A DNA stretch of 35,786 bases from Pirellulaceae bacterium (GCA_016784735.1 JADHUC010000097.1:1-35786), one strand, 5' to 3'. Shown: positions 1 through 7,446, counted from the stretch's first letter. The notes: a model not told the origin generated them from the letters alone. Numbers and translations are program-made.

Positions 1-1
1 C

Positions 2-202
2 AACGAGACGGGCATCCTGGTGATCTGCCGGCCGGCGGCGAATACACCCAAGGAGGCGGCTGCGGGCCTCATGCACGACGGCGTGACGGGAGTTCTATTC
101 GTGGTTCCGGGCGACCGACCGACCGACCAAGAGGACGTTCCTATGAACTGCGACGGCAAGCCAGCGACGATCGTGTACCTGCCAGATCACACGAAAGAAT
201 GA
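2..202 (+). CDS. Hypothetical protein, 5' end outside the window
   Basis: The reading frame is open from the first codon of the window, so the gene probably starts upstream; a GTG at 20 is the only internal start near the edge. The visible 66 residues show no domain I recognise. The stop overlaps the next gene's ATG by 4 bases (ATGA at 199-202), which indicates one transcript and translational coupling. Compact overlapping small genes beside an integrase fit a prophage or integrative element. Function unknown. Confidence 0.5.
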   Translation, partial: NETGILVICRPAANTPKEAAAGLMHDGVTGVLFVVPGDRPTDQEDVPMNCDGKPATIVYLPDHTKE

Positions 203-486
203 CCGCTCCCGACACGCAGATCGAAGCCTACCAAGCTTCAAAGAAAACGGCGCCGACCCTGCGGGACCAAGTCAAACAGGTGCTCGCGAATGCACCGGAG
301 GGACTGACGCCCGACGAAATCGCCGCCGTTCTCGACGAGAGCGTTTTGTCGATTCGGCCGCGAGTGACGCAACTAGATCAGATGGGGCAGATTGAACGCA
401 CGGATCGACGACGCAGGAACGCGTCCGGAAGCAAAGCGGCGGTGTACGTTTTGAGCTACGCCAAGACGCAGAGATCCCTGTTTTGA
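199..486 (+). CDS. Small winged-helix-like DNA-binding protein
   Basis: This 95-residue protein has a region at about residues 22-75 that reads like a winged helix: a helix around the DQVKQVLA segment, a helix-turn-helix around TPDEIAAVL and a recognition-type helix around SIRPRVTQLDQMG, then a basic wing (RTDRRRR) and a strand (AVYVLSY). It starts at an ATG overlapping the previous stop. Small proteins of this shape are common in phages and integrative elements as regulators of replication or excision. The fold call rests on pattern only, and no specific family was identified. Confidence 0.55.
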   Translation: MTAPDTQIEAYQASKKTAPTLRDQVKQVLANAPEGLTPDEIAAVLDESVLSIRPRVTQLDQMGQIERTDRRRRNASGSKAAVYVLSYAKTQRSLF

Positions 487-500
487 CATGAGGAGCCAAT

Positions 501-593
501 ATGTTACTTGAAATAGTCGAGTACGCAATCTTGGCCGCGATGGCATGCGGCGTCATGGCCATGTCCTGTCTAGCGGAAAGGAGACTACCATGA
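501..593 (+). CDS. Tiny hydrophobic protein (30 aa)
   Basis: A good ribosome binding site (AGGAG at 491-495) precedes the ATG at 501. The 30-residue product is mostly hydrophobic from residue 4 to 25 and would form a single membrane helix with a short basic tail (ERRLP). Its stop overlaps the ATG of the next small gene by 4 bases. The combination of binding site, hydrophobic composition and coupling supports a real gene. No function can be assigned. Confidence 0.5.
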   Translation: MLLEIVEYAILAAMACGVMAMSCLAERRLP

Positions 594-742
594 TTTGGTG
601 GCAATATGTGGCAATCAGTGTTTTCGTGGCGATCGTGGTCCTGTCCAACGTCATCATGCTTAGTGGGCTTTGGTCGCGAGAGCAGCGGTTGCTAGTGAAC
701 GTCCGTCGCAGAACGACCGGGCCAAGTCGTACCACTATTTAA
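590..742 (+). CDS. Small single-pass membrane protein (50 aa)
   Basis: The start at 590 is chosen over the further-upstream in-frame ATG at 545 because AAAGGAG (577-583) sits 6 bases before it and it overlaps the upstream stop as ATGA. Residues 1-28 (MIWWQYVAISVFVAIVVLS and following) form one strong membrane helix, and the tail is Arg-rich (VRRRTTGPSR). This pattern of two overlapping tiny membrane proteins recalls holin/spanin-like or superinfection-exclusion peptides of phages, but nothing in the sequence proves that. The next 160 bases (743-904) hold a short GTGGC/GCCAC hairpin just after the stop and no gene. Confidence 0.5.
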   Translation: MIWWQYVAISVFVAIVVLSNVIMLSGLWSREQRLLVNVRRRTTGPSRTTI

Positions 743-904
743 CGGTGGCCCCCCGCCACTTGGCGTATACCATTGGACGCGGACTGATAAAAAAACATCG
801 AACCACGTGACCTAACGCGTCAATCAGGCACGAAGAATCGGCCAAGATGGAACCTGGCCTGGCAAGGAAGCGGATCTCACTCTTACCCCAACGAGGGCGG
901 AATC

Positions 905-1189
905 GTGTCAGCAGGAGCAAATGTCTCAGATGGGACCAACAGTTGTTTGAGCGACTACTCAGTAGCGATCGTGGAATACGGGGATTGGGAACCCGATCTC
1001 CATTCCACGCCCGACGTGTACAAGATAGTCGAGACCTACGCGGAGGGCCTGGACTACGAAACCGCCGAGGCCATCGCCATCGGAAAGAGCTTCGACCTGA
1101 TGCGCGACCCAACCACAAAGAGATGGGCGGTCGCCTTGCCGCCCGGTGCTATCACCGCCAGCGATCAGCCGAATGAAGCCATCGCCTGA
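905..1189 (+). CDS. Hypothetical protein, 94 aa
   Basis: The predicted start is GTG at 905; the frame stays open back to a stop at 788 without an ATG, so the true start is uncertain. The product is acidic (DYETAEAIAIGKSFDLMRDPTTKRWAVALP region) with an alpha/beta look and no motif I recognise. The 3' end overlaps the convergent integrase gene by 25 bases. It is probably a cargo gene of the integrated element. Confidence 0.4.
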   Translation: MSAGANVSDGTNSCLSDYSVAIVEYGDWEPDLHSTPDVYKIVETYAEGLDYETAEAIAIGKSFDLMRDPTTKRWAVALPPGAITASDQPNEAIA

Positions 1190-2364
1190 ACGGCTGCGGA
1201 AATGTCGCGCTCGGCGTAGATTTCCGTGGTCGACAATCGCGAATGCCCGAGAATGATACGGGCTACCTCCGCGCCATACTCACGGCGGAGGAGAGTGGCG
1301 GCATTGTGGCGGAGTTGGTTCGGCGCCCAGGAAGGCACCCCCGCCCGCTCGCATGCCTCTCGGATGGCTCCGTGGTATGCGCTGGTCGTGTAGATTTCTC
1401 CTGGCCTCGTCTTGGGGTTCCGCTTCTTGCGGCACCTCCGATCGGGCTTCGACGCGGCCTCTCGTTGTTTCTGGACCCACCACTCGCGCGCCTCGCGGGG
1501 CGAGAACAGGAAGGCTTCGGGGCCACCCGGGCGCAGCCATGCGCGTAACATGTCCTGGGTTTTCGGGCCGAGCAACACCACGCGGGCCTTGTCGTGGTGC
1601 TCGGTCTTGTGACTGCCCGGCCGGTACACCCAACACATTCCCCGCATCGCCAGCGGCAACAGTGGATCGTCATCGCGGACATCGCACGTCCGCATGGCAC
1701 ACGCCTCTCCTGGACGGCAGGCCGACCACGACTGGAGCTGGATCATAGCCCAGATAGGCGGCGTAACGAACCTCTCGACGGCCGCGACGTGCTCATCGGG
1801 GACGGGGCCGATCGGCGGGTTATCGCGGGTGCCTCCCTCACCCTTCCGGAGCCCAGGCACGGTCATCAACGCGCCAAGCGTCTCGGCTTTGGTCAGCTCC
1901 CGCGGAACGCCCCACTTCCACACGGCTCGAATGCGGCCGACGTGCTGATTGATCCGCCTGCGAATGTACCCCCGGTCGATCAGCCACTGGCGGCAGGTGA
2001 GCAGGGCACGGGGGCCGAAATCATCGACCGGCGTCCCACCGTAGAGCCGAAACACCGGCTGGAGCGCCGTCTTGAAGCTCCTGACCTCCGACGTGGGCTT
2101 GCCGTCCTTGACGTATCGCTGCTCCGCCCATTTCTTGTGAGCGAGGATCAGCTCGGCCACGGTGACTTTGTTGCTGGTCGGTTCCGGCGACGGAAGCGGC
2201 ACACCACCGGACGCCTGATATTCGGCGACCTCGCGGTAGAACTTCTCGTAGCTCTCCGGCGAGCCGAACGTGCCGAGGTACACCCGCTTGCCACCGAGCT
2301 GGATGCGAGCTTGGCCACTGGAATGCGGCTTCTTTGGATACCGCGGAATACGTTTCTTGCCCAT
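1165..2364 (-). CDS. Tyrosine recombinase / phage-type integrase
   Basis: This 399-residue protein cuts and rejoins DNA at attachment sites to insert or excise a mobile element. Residues 1-60 are a short basic N-terminal arm-binding segment, about 65-165 a SAM-like core-binding domain, and about 185-390 the catalytic domain. Visible catalytic residues are R217 (in SACRPGE), K253 (in SHKTEHHDK), R352 (in PNQLRHN), H374 (in LGHS) and the nucleophile Y383 (in EIYAE). The first position of the H-x-x-R box is N349, not His. A strong ribosome binding site (GGAGGGGG, 2372-2379 on this strand) precedes the ATG. Lying with its 5' side against a truncated chromosomal gene (from about 2461), it marks the right end of an integrated element that extends leftward out of the window. 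Confidence 0.9.
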   Translation of the reverse strand: MGKKRIPRYPKKPHSSGQARIQLGGKRVYLGTFGSPESYEKFYREVAEYQASGGVPLPSPEPTSNKVTVAELILAHKKWAEQRYVKDGKPTSEVRSFKTALQPVFRLYGGTPVDDFGPRALLTCRQWLIDRGYIRRRINQHVGRIRAVWKWGVPRELTKAETLGALMTVPGLRKGEGGTRDNPPIGPVPDEHVAAVERFVTPPIWAMIQLQSWSACRPGEACAMRTCDVRDDDPLLPLAMRGMCWVYRPGSHKTEHHDKARVVLLGPKTQDMLRAWLRPGGPEAFLFSPREAREWWVQKQREAASKPDRRCRKKRNPKTRPGEIYTTSAYHGAIREACERAGVPSWAPNQLRHNAATLLRREYGAEVARIILGHSRLSTTEIYAERDISAAVQAMASFG

Positions 2365-2391
2365 GCGAATACCCCCTCCACGAGACTAAAG

Positions 2392-2406
2392 TGGACACTT
2401 TGTCCA
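2392..2406. promoter_or_regulatory. Palindromic operator upstream of the integrase
   Basis: TGGACA-CTT-TGTCCA is a perfect inverted repeat with 6-base arms, 28 bases upstream of the integrase ATG. Its position suits a repressor or excisionase site controlling integrase expression. The binding protein is unknown; the small winged-helix protein at 199-486 is one candidate, by inference only. Confidence 0.45.
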
Positions 2407-2460
2407 GTTCGACCCACCGGGACGCATGGTACCAGAGACGCGGGCTGGAACGCAACCCCA

Positions 2461-3342
2461 TTACCTGACAGAGGTTGCGTCGACGGTCGAATCCGGGCCA
2501 GTCAGTTCCCTAAGCGTTCGATCAACGCGTACGGCAAGGGCGGGTGGTTCGTGCGGAACGTGATGGGCGGCTACGGCGACCACTTCCGCGAGTTCCTCGA
2601 GCCCACCAGCGGGTCAAGCACGATCATGGTGGATGGCCGAAGCCAGGATGCCGACACGGGCGAGTTGCTGTTTAGCAAGAGCACGCCGCTGGGCGAGTTG
2701 GCCAGCGCCCGCGAGATCGGCGCGTACAAGGATCTGGAACACGAGCGCACTTGCGTGTTGTTACCAGATGCGTTGGTGGTGATCGACCGCTCGGTCAGCG
2801 ACGCATCGCATACATGCGACTGGCTGCATCACACGGACAAGATGACCGGCCTTGCATTCGCCGCAGGGCCCGTCGACAAGCGCGAGATCGAGAGCCTCGG
2901 CGACACGGTGTGTTACCCGGTATTCCTGCCGGCGACCGAGTTGACGCTGGACGGTCCGACTGCGCTGGTGCGCTACGCTCGGGCGAACAAGAGCGGCGCG
3001 GCGGTCGTCTTCGCCACGCTCGATGAGGACGCCGCCCAACTGATCCGCGCCCGGAATGGCACAACGCTGATTGCGCGCAAGCACGGCGACACCGTGCGCT
3101 TCGCCTGCGTGATGCAACCGCTGGCCGTTGACGAGAAGCCGACCGCGACGATCGAGCCGGTCGCCCTGGTCGACGCGAAGACCGGCCGGGCCGTGGGCCT
3201 TGACCGCGCGCAGGCGTATCGCGTGAGCACGCCCGCCGGTGCGCGGTTGGTGATGGTCAACTACACGGATCAGCCCGTGAGGTCCGCTACCGCGTCCGCC
3301 GTCACGGCGACCGAGCGGGTGACGCTGGTCGAAACGAAGTGA
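2461..3342 (+). pseudogene. Heparinase II/III-like protein, C-terminal fragment
   Basis: The recognisable part runs from about position 2505 to the stop. It carries the usual late features of the heparinase II/III C-terminal beta-sandwich domain: a STIMVDGRSQ segment (usually NTVLVDGxxQ), then R-T-C-V-L-L-P-D-ALVVIDR, then DWLHHTD. Upstream the same frame stays open across the integrase gene, but that part is only antisense of the integrase. The N-terminal alpha/alpha-toroid domain with the catalytic residues is missing, so it cannot be a working lyase. The break lies at the integrase end, which suggests the gene was cut by insertion of the element. Confidence 0.75.
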
Positions 3343-3350
3343 GCGACCTG

Positions 3351-3428
3351 ATGATCAGTCCCCGTGAACGTGTGCTGGCCGCCCTGCGCGGTGACGAAGT
3401 GGATCGGGTGCCGTTGAATAGGGCTTGA
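3351..3428 (+). pseudogene. Uroporphyrinogen decarboxylase-like gene, N-terminal remnant
   Basis: The ATG at 3351 begins MISPRERVLAALRGDEVDRV, the typical opening of UroD/MtaA-like methyltransferases of the planctomycete type (MtPRERvlaaLrgeepDRvPv). The similarity stops after VPLN, and a TGA ends the frame at codon 26, whereas the family is about 340 residues. It lies 8 bases after the heparinase-like stop, so the two were once neighbours in an operon. The sequence after about 3420 is unrelated, so this marks a second recombination boundary. Confidence 0.7.
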
Positions 3429-3616
3429 AGCGAAAGCTGTCCCCTCCGTCTTGGGACGAAAGTGTCATCAGCTCATACGTTTGTTGAGAATCCCAAAAAC
3501 AGACCGTATTCTGCTCATGAGTGTACTATCCGGTTCACGGCAGCGGATCTCCGCAAAGCGGCGTAGCGGCAGAATGAACTTGTCGCGAACGAAGTAACAA
3601 AGGTCGAGGGTCGCTG
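3429..3616. other. Intergenic boundary sequence, no gene seen
   Basis: No convincing gene was found. The stretch begins at the breakpoint of the UroD-like remnant. It contains a 17-base block (3546-3562, GATCTcCGCAAAGCGGC) that recurs with one mismatch at 13047-13063, followed in both places by GGTCGAGGGT (3602-3611 and 13083-13092). A 26-codon ATG frame at 3517 has no ribosome binding site. Confidence 0.4.
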
Positions 3617-3942
3617 CCTGGAGAGAACATCCAGCTTCAGCAACGCTTGGAAGATTACAAGGCGCGAAATGCCAAACTGCAGAACGAAAATACCGAACTA
3701 CAGGAGCAGAACACCCGACTTCAGGCGGAACTGGCGGCGGCAATCGGTGGAGAAAGCCTCGGTATCGAAGAGCTCCAACAAGTGCTAGATGATCGCAAAG
3801 CCGCACTGGACGATCGAGAGAGGAATCTAATCGCAAGGGAGGAGACTGCTGAGACAAGAATCTCGAACGCCGCGAGGAAATGATAGCACAGCTCAAAGCT
3901 CGCGAACAATCGGCCAACACGAGAGAACTGGCAATTTCCTAA
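3617..3942 (+). pseudogene. Coiled-coil N-terminal part, frameshifted, of the following membrane protein
   Basis: One frame (3617-3883, TTG at 3647) encodes an alternating Glu/Gln/Leu coiled coil (NAKLQNENTELQEQNTRLQ and following). Between about 3850 and 3870 the coiled-coil character moves to another frame (NLERREEMIAQLKAREQ and following). That frame ends in a TAA at 3940-3942, and then the same frame continues with KESAFYEKTNLTMEEI into the next gene. One frameshift plus one stop therefore separates a coiled coil from its continuation. This is either a decayed gene front or sequencing error; a programmed frameshift is less likely because of the stop. Confidence 0.55.
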
Positions 3943-3972
3943 AAGGAGAGTGCCTTCTACGAAAAAACGAAC

Positions 3973-4860
3973 TTGACGATGGAAGAAATTGGTGAAGCGC
4001 GAGAGATCCGAAACCAGTTTGACAAGATGCGTGACGAACGCGACGCGGCGAACGCCACAGCAGCGAGTTGGCTAGCTTTCGTTTGGTATTTGTCCATCGC
4101 ACTTGGTATTGCGATCCTCGCAACTGCCACCTTCTTGTTCCTTACCATTTCCAAGCACATATCTGCTCAACGAGAACTGGAAAATCGGCGAGAGGTCGCG
4201 CAGATCCTTGGTACCGCAATTCGGGCTCAACTACCACCCGAACAAGGTCGTCTCGTTGTGGATGCAATGAATAGACTAACACGCTTGGAAACCTCGGATG
4301 AGGACAGAACGACCAAAACGGCCATCGCGGGCGCTGTAAGGCACCGGGGCGGTGGAAAGGAGGATCAGGCTATGGTGCGCATCAGATCCGCACCCGATTC
4401 TGAGGAATCGTGGGCGCAGTTTGAAGCTAACCTTGCCGCTGCCCTCAGTGATTTGGCCGAAGACGCGCATTTGGTCATTTTACGCAAGGGCACCGACTAC
4501 TTCGTTCAGTTCGCAGCCCAAGGTTGTCATGGAATGCGGGCCGAGTCCGTTAGCAACACCTTCATCCGCAAGTCATCTCCTCTGTCCAGAGACGCGTGTC
4601 ACCAGTTAACTGATCTCGGATGGAATCCGCCGACATACGCACCATCTGATGTCATCGATGAGCCGTCGGACGGATCATCGAACTACTATGTCGACGCGGC
4701 GACGCCCGTACCTTGCAACGAATTGGCCCGTCTTGCAGTTGAGAGTCTTCGCGCGGTGTATGGCGTACGGCATCCGGGTGAGCTTCAGTATTCAGGATGT
4801 TCCGCGGACGGAAGCGCGATTCGCGTTCCGCTGCTCAAGATAAGGCGTGAGAACGGCTGA
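3973..4860 (+). CDS. Membrane-anchored protein with TY-Chap-like C-terminal domain
   Basis: The listed start is TTG at 3973; the ATG two codons later is equally possible. Residues 1-35 continue a coiled coil, and residues about 33-57 form a membrane helix (WLAFVWYLSIALGIAILATATFLFL). The region from about 140 to the end has the pattern YFVQFA...RAESVSNTFI...LS...L..LGWNPP...SNYYV...L, resembling TY-Chap/YbjN-type small domains proposed to act as chaperones or conflict-system partners. The domain call is from memory of the pattern and moderate at best. It lies just upstream of the defence-operon promoter, on the same strand. The upstream coiled-coil part appears broken, so this may be a truncated but still open gene. 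Confidence 0.6.
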   Translation: MTMEEIGEAREIRNQFDKMRDERDAANATAASWLAFVWYLSIALGIAILATATFLFLTISKHISAQRELENRREVAQILGTAIRAQLPPEQGRLVVDAMNRLTRLETSDEDRTTKTAIAGAVRHRGGGKEDQAMVRIRSAPDSEESWAQFEANLAAALSDLAEDAHLVILRKGTDYFVQFAAQGCHGMRAESVSNTFIRKSSPLSRDACHQLTDLGWNPPTYAPSDVIDEPSDGSSNYYVDAATPVPCNELARLAVESLRAVYGVRHPGELQYSGCSADGSAIRVPLLKIRRENG

Positions 4861-4921
4861 CGCGCCATCGAGACCGACACTGCGGCGTGGGATTCTTCGG
4901 ATGCCCGGCCCGAGTAGACAG

Positions 4922-4950
4922 TTGTTTCCACCCTACACGCGGGGTATACT
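4922..4950 (+). promoter_or_regulatory. Sigma-70-type promoter of the restriction/DarTG operon
   Basis: TTGTTT (4922-4927) and TATACT (4945-4950) are separated by exactly 17 bases. Transcription would start near 4957 and give a leader of about 125 bases before the first HsdR-like codon. No other promoter of this quality was seen before hsdR, so it probably drives the whole operon. Confidence 0.65.
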
Positions 4951-4979
4951 GTTTGCATCGGGTGTCCGAGGCTGTGGCC

Positions 4980-5075
4980 ATGCTGAGGACTGAGATCGAG
5001 TCGGGGCGCGTTTGCGTGGTTCTGATACAGCACCTACCTGACGCGACGCGTTCGGCTCGGCCCGATGGTTGGTAG
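4980..5075 (+). CDS. Possible leader peptide of the defence operon (31 aa)
   Basis: An ATG at 4980, with GAGG about 9 bases upstream, begins a 31-codon frame (MLRTEIESGRVCVVLIQHLP and following) that ends with TAG at 5073-5075. The end lies inside the right arm of a 9-bp hairpin and 7 bases before the next ATG at 5083. A ribosome finishing this peptide would open the hairpin and expose the next ribosome binding site. This role is inferred from the arrangement; the peptide has no known homologue. Confidence 0.35.
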   Translation: MLRTEIESGRVCVVLIQHLPDATRSARPDGW

Positions 5076-5079
5076 GTGC
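5030..5079 (+). promoter_or_regulatory. Leader hairpin covering the ribosome binding site at 5083
   Basis: GCACCTACC (5030-5038) pairs perfectly with GGTAGGTGC (5071-5079). The right arm contains AGGTG, the only Shine-Dalgarno-like sequence for the ATG at 5083. The paired form would block initiation, and translation of the upstream leader frame would melt it. Confidence 0.45.
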
Positions 5080-5082
5080 AGC

Positions 5083-5238
5083 ATGTCTCCACCTCTTCAC
5101 AATCCTCCATACGGCGTGGCCGATACGCGGTCCAAGCTGATCGACCCGGCTATCCGTGTGCGCGGGTGGACGGAGGAACACATCAGGCGGGAAGCCACTG
5201 CGAATGCGGTGTGGCACGGTTCACAGAGAAACGGGTGA
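5083..5238 (+). pseudogene. HsdR N-terminal-like fragment, 51 aa ORF
   Basis: The ORF reads ...ADTRSKLIDPAIRVRGW, then TEEHIRREATANAVW, matching the usual opening of a class of type I restriction R subunits (ADTRxKLIDPxLxxRGWTExxIRREET). After about residue 45 the similarity ends and a TGA stops it 2 bases before the hsdM ATG. A complete hsdR of a related type lies at the operon's far end (its own start is NEAETRAEHIDPALQVAGW). The piece is therefore a remnant of a second hsdR, or a short ORF kept for translational coupling to hsdM, which has no clear ribosome binding site of its own. Confidence 0.6.
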
Positions 5239-5240
5239 CG

Positions 5241-6719
5241 ATGTTCGAGCAAGCCTTCAAGAATATTGACGATGTACTCTGGAAAGAGGCCGGCTGTACG
5301 ACGGAGCTGGATTACACCGAGCAGACTTCGTGGCTGCTGTTCCTGAAATACCTGGATGGACTGGAACAGGATCGAGCCGACGAAGCCGCGCTGGAGGGGA
5401 AGAGGTACACCTACCTCCTGAAAAAGCCGTATCGCTGGGAAAGCTGGGCCGCGCCGAAGGGGAAGGACGGCAAGCTGGACCACAACACGGCGATGACCGG
5501 CGATGACCTGGTCGAATTTGTCAACGGGAAGCTCTTCCCCTACCTGCACGGGTTCAAGCTGAAGGCCAGCGGGCCGAACACGGTCGAGTACAAGATCGGG
5601 CAGATTTTCGGCGAGATCAAAAACAAGGTTTCCAGCGGCTACAACCTGCGCGAGATCATCGACCACATCGACGAACTGCGGTTCCGTTCGCAGAAGGAAA
5701 AGCACGAGCTTTCCCACCTGTACGAGGCCAAGATTCAGCGGATGGGCAACGCCGGCCGCAACGGTGGCGAGTATTACACGCCGCGCCCGTTGATTCGCGC
5801 CATGGTGCAGGTCGTCGGGCCGCAGATCGGCGAGCAGATCTACGACGGGGCCTGCGGTTCGGCGGGCTTCTTGTGCGAGTCGTTCGAGTACCTGACCAAT
5901 GAAAAAGAACGCGCGAAGCGGCGGAAGAAGAAACTGACCACCCGCGACCTCAAGACCCTTCAGGAACGGACGTTCTACGGCAAGGAAAAGAAGTCGCTGG
6001 CCTACGTCATCGCGATCATGAACATGATCCTGCACGGCATCGAAGCGCCGAACATCATTCACACCAACACGCTGACCGAGAACCTGGCCGACATCCAGGA
6101 CAAGGACCGCTTCGACGTGGTGCTGGCCAATCCGCCCTTCGGCGGCAAGGAACGCAAGGAAGTGCAGCAGAACTTTCCGATCCGCACTGGCGAGACGGCC
6201 TTCCTGTTCCTGCAGCACTTCATCAAGATGCTCAAGGCCGGCGGGCGCGGCGGCGTGGTCATCAAGAACACGTTCCTGTCGAACACCGACAACGCCTCGG
6301 TCAGCCTGCGGAAGCTGCTCACCGAAAGCTGCAATCTGCACACCGTGCTCGACTGCCCCGGCGGCACGTTCCAGGGAGCGGGTGTGAAGACCGTGGTGCT
6401 ATTCTTCGAGAAAGGCGCGCCGACCCGCAAGGTCTGGTTCTACCAACTCGACCCCGGGCGCAGCCTCGGCAAGACCAACCCGCTGAACGATGACGACCTG
6501 ACCGAGTTCGTCAAGCTGCAAAAGAAGCTGACCGACTCGGACAAGTCGTGGACGGTGGACGCAAAGGACATCGACCCGACGACGTTCGACCTTTCGGTGA
6601 AGAACCCCAACGGCGGCGAGGAAGTCGTGCATCGCAGCCCGCAGAAGATCATGGACGAAATCGCGGCGCTGGACGGCGAGAGCGCGGAAGTGCTGACAAC
6701 GATTCGGGGTTTGCTTTGA
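5241..6719 (+). CDS. hsdM: Type I restriction-modification DNA methyltransferase subunit
   Basis: HsdM transfers a methyl group from S-adenosylmethionine to adenine in the sequence chosen by HsdS; two HsdM and one HsdS make the methylase. The 492-residue protein has an HsdM N-terminal helical domain (about 1-145), the YYTPRPLIRAMV segment (from Y178), the SAM-binding motif DGACGSAGF (D202-F210) and the catalytic NPPF (N297-F300). Length fits the family. The start at ATG 5241 is chosen because residues MFEQAFKNIDDVLWKEAGC match the family start; an in-frame ATG at 5076 would add unrelated residues. It follows the HsdR-like fragment by 2 bases and precedes the four-helix-bundle gene by 20 bases. 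Confidence 0.95.
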   Translation: MFEQAFKNIDDVLWKEAGCTTELDYTEQTSWLLFLKYLDGLEQDRADEAALEGKRYTYLLKKPYRWESWAAPKGKDGKLDHNTAMTGDDLVEFVNGKLFPYLHGFKLKASGPNTVEYKIGQIFGEIKNKVSSGYNLREIIDHIDELRFRSQKEKHELSHLYEAKIQRMGNAGRNGGEYYTPRPLIRAMVQVVGPQIGEQIYDGACGSAGFLCESFEYLTNEKERAKRRKKKLTTRDLKTLQERTFYGKEKKSLAYVIAIMNMILHGIEAPNIIHTNTLTENLADIQDKDRFDVVLANPPFGGKERKEVQQNFPIRTGETAFLFLQHFIKMLKAGGRGGVVIKNTFLSNTDNASVSLRKLLTESCNLHTVLDCPGGTFQGAGVKTVVLFFEKGAPTRKVWFYQLDPGRSLGKTNPLNDDDLTEFVKLQKKLTDSDKSWTVDAKDIDPTTFDLSVKNPNGGEEVVHRSPQKIMDEIAALDGESAEVLTTIRGLL

Positions 6720-6739
6720 AGACAAACGAGGGTGACACG

Positions 6740-7384
6740 ATGAATGGGAAGAATGGGAAGAATGTGAACCAGAAACTTCATTCTTCCCATGACTCCCCTG
6801 ATTCCCATTCTTCGCCTGAGGCGGCCCGTTCCGTCATCCCGCCACGTGGCGACTACCAGACGCTATTGTCATTCCAAAAAGCCGAGGTGGTTTACGACAT
6901 CACGTTTCGTTTTGCTCACCGGTTTCTCGCGAGAGGTGATCGAACGATCGATCAAATGATCCAATCGGCGCGTTCGGGTAAACAGAACATACTGGAAGGC
7001 AGCAAAGCAGGTACGACGTCGAAGGAAATGGAAATCAAACTGACCAACGTCGGCCGCGCGAGTCTTGAAGAACTGCTGCGCGACTACCGCGACTATCTGC
7101 GGGTCCGCGACTTGCCGCTGTGGGACAAGGATTCGAAGCAAGCTCGTTTTGTTCGGGACCTGGGCCGCAAGACGCCGCAGACCTTCGAGCTGTATCGGGA
7201 CTTTGTGGAGACGCGCCCGCCGCAAGTCATCGCAAACATCGCGATCTGCCTGATTCATCAGGCAAACTATCTGATCGATCAGCAATTGAAGACGCTGGAG
7301 AAAGAGTTCGTCGAACAGGGCGGCCTTCGTGAGCGAATGACCCGCGCCCGACTAAACTACCGCAACCAGCGACCCAGACAATAA
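6740..7384 (+). CDS. Four-helix-bundle protein (23S rRNA intervening-sequence family)
   Basis: The core (about residues 38-205) has the pattern of the S23/IVS four-helix-bundle family: YQTLLSFQKAEVVYDIT, DQMIQSARSGKQNILEGS, SKEMEIKLTNVGRASLEELL and a last helix IANIAICLIHQANYLIDQQL. Proteins of this type often sit between hsdM and hsdS in type I operons and as cargo near short repeats; their molecular role is not established. The first 35 residues are low-complexity (NGKNGKN, SSHDSPDSHSS) because the coding sequence there lies in an inverted repeat. GAGGG (6729-6733) lies 6 bases before the ATG. Confidence 0.85.
   Translation: MNGKNGKNVNQKLHSSHDSPDSHSSPEAARSVIPPRGDYQTLLSFQKAEVVYDITFRFAHRFLARGDRTIDQMIQSARSGKQNILEGSKAGTTSKEMEIKLTNVGRASLEELLRDYRDYLRVRDLPLWDKDSKQARFVRDLGRKTPQTFELYRDFVETRPPQVIANIAICLIHQANYLIDQQLKTLEKEFVEQGGLRERMTRARLNYRNQRPRQ
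6742..6813. repeat. GGGAAGAATG inverted-repeat element at the start of the four-helix gene
   Basis: Tandem GAATGGGAA units (6742-6764) are followed by reverse-complement units CATTCTTCCCAT (6779-6790) and ATTCCCATTCTTC (6801-6813). The same CCCATGACTCCC wording reappears after the gene (7398-7430). The repeats lie inside the first codons of the four-helix gene and could form a hairpin in its mRNA. Confidence 0.6.
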
Positions 7385-7446
7385 TCCCCCTCCCCCAACA
7401 TCATGATTCCCATGACTCCCATCATTCCTCACCCAGCGACGATGAA

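Noticed and set aside
1594..2460. Upstream extension of the heparinase-like frame
   Set aside because: It is antisense to the integrase and not related to heparinases; the open frame there is accidental.
2480..2510. GGTCGAATCC resembling a tRNA T-arm, as a possible attachment site
   Set aside because: No acceptor stem or other tRNA arms can be folded around it, and the second end of the element is outside the window.
5097..6341. Minus-strand open frame opposite hsdM
   Set aside because: hsdM on the plus strand has complete methyltransferase motifs; the antisense product has none.
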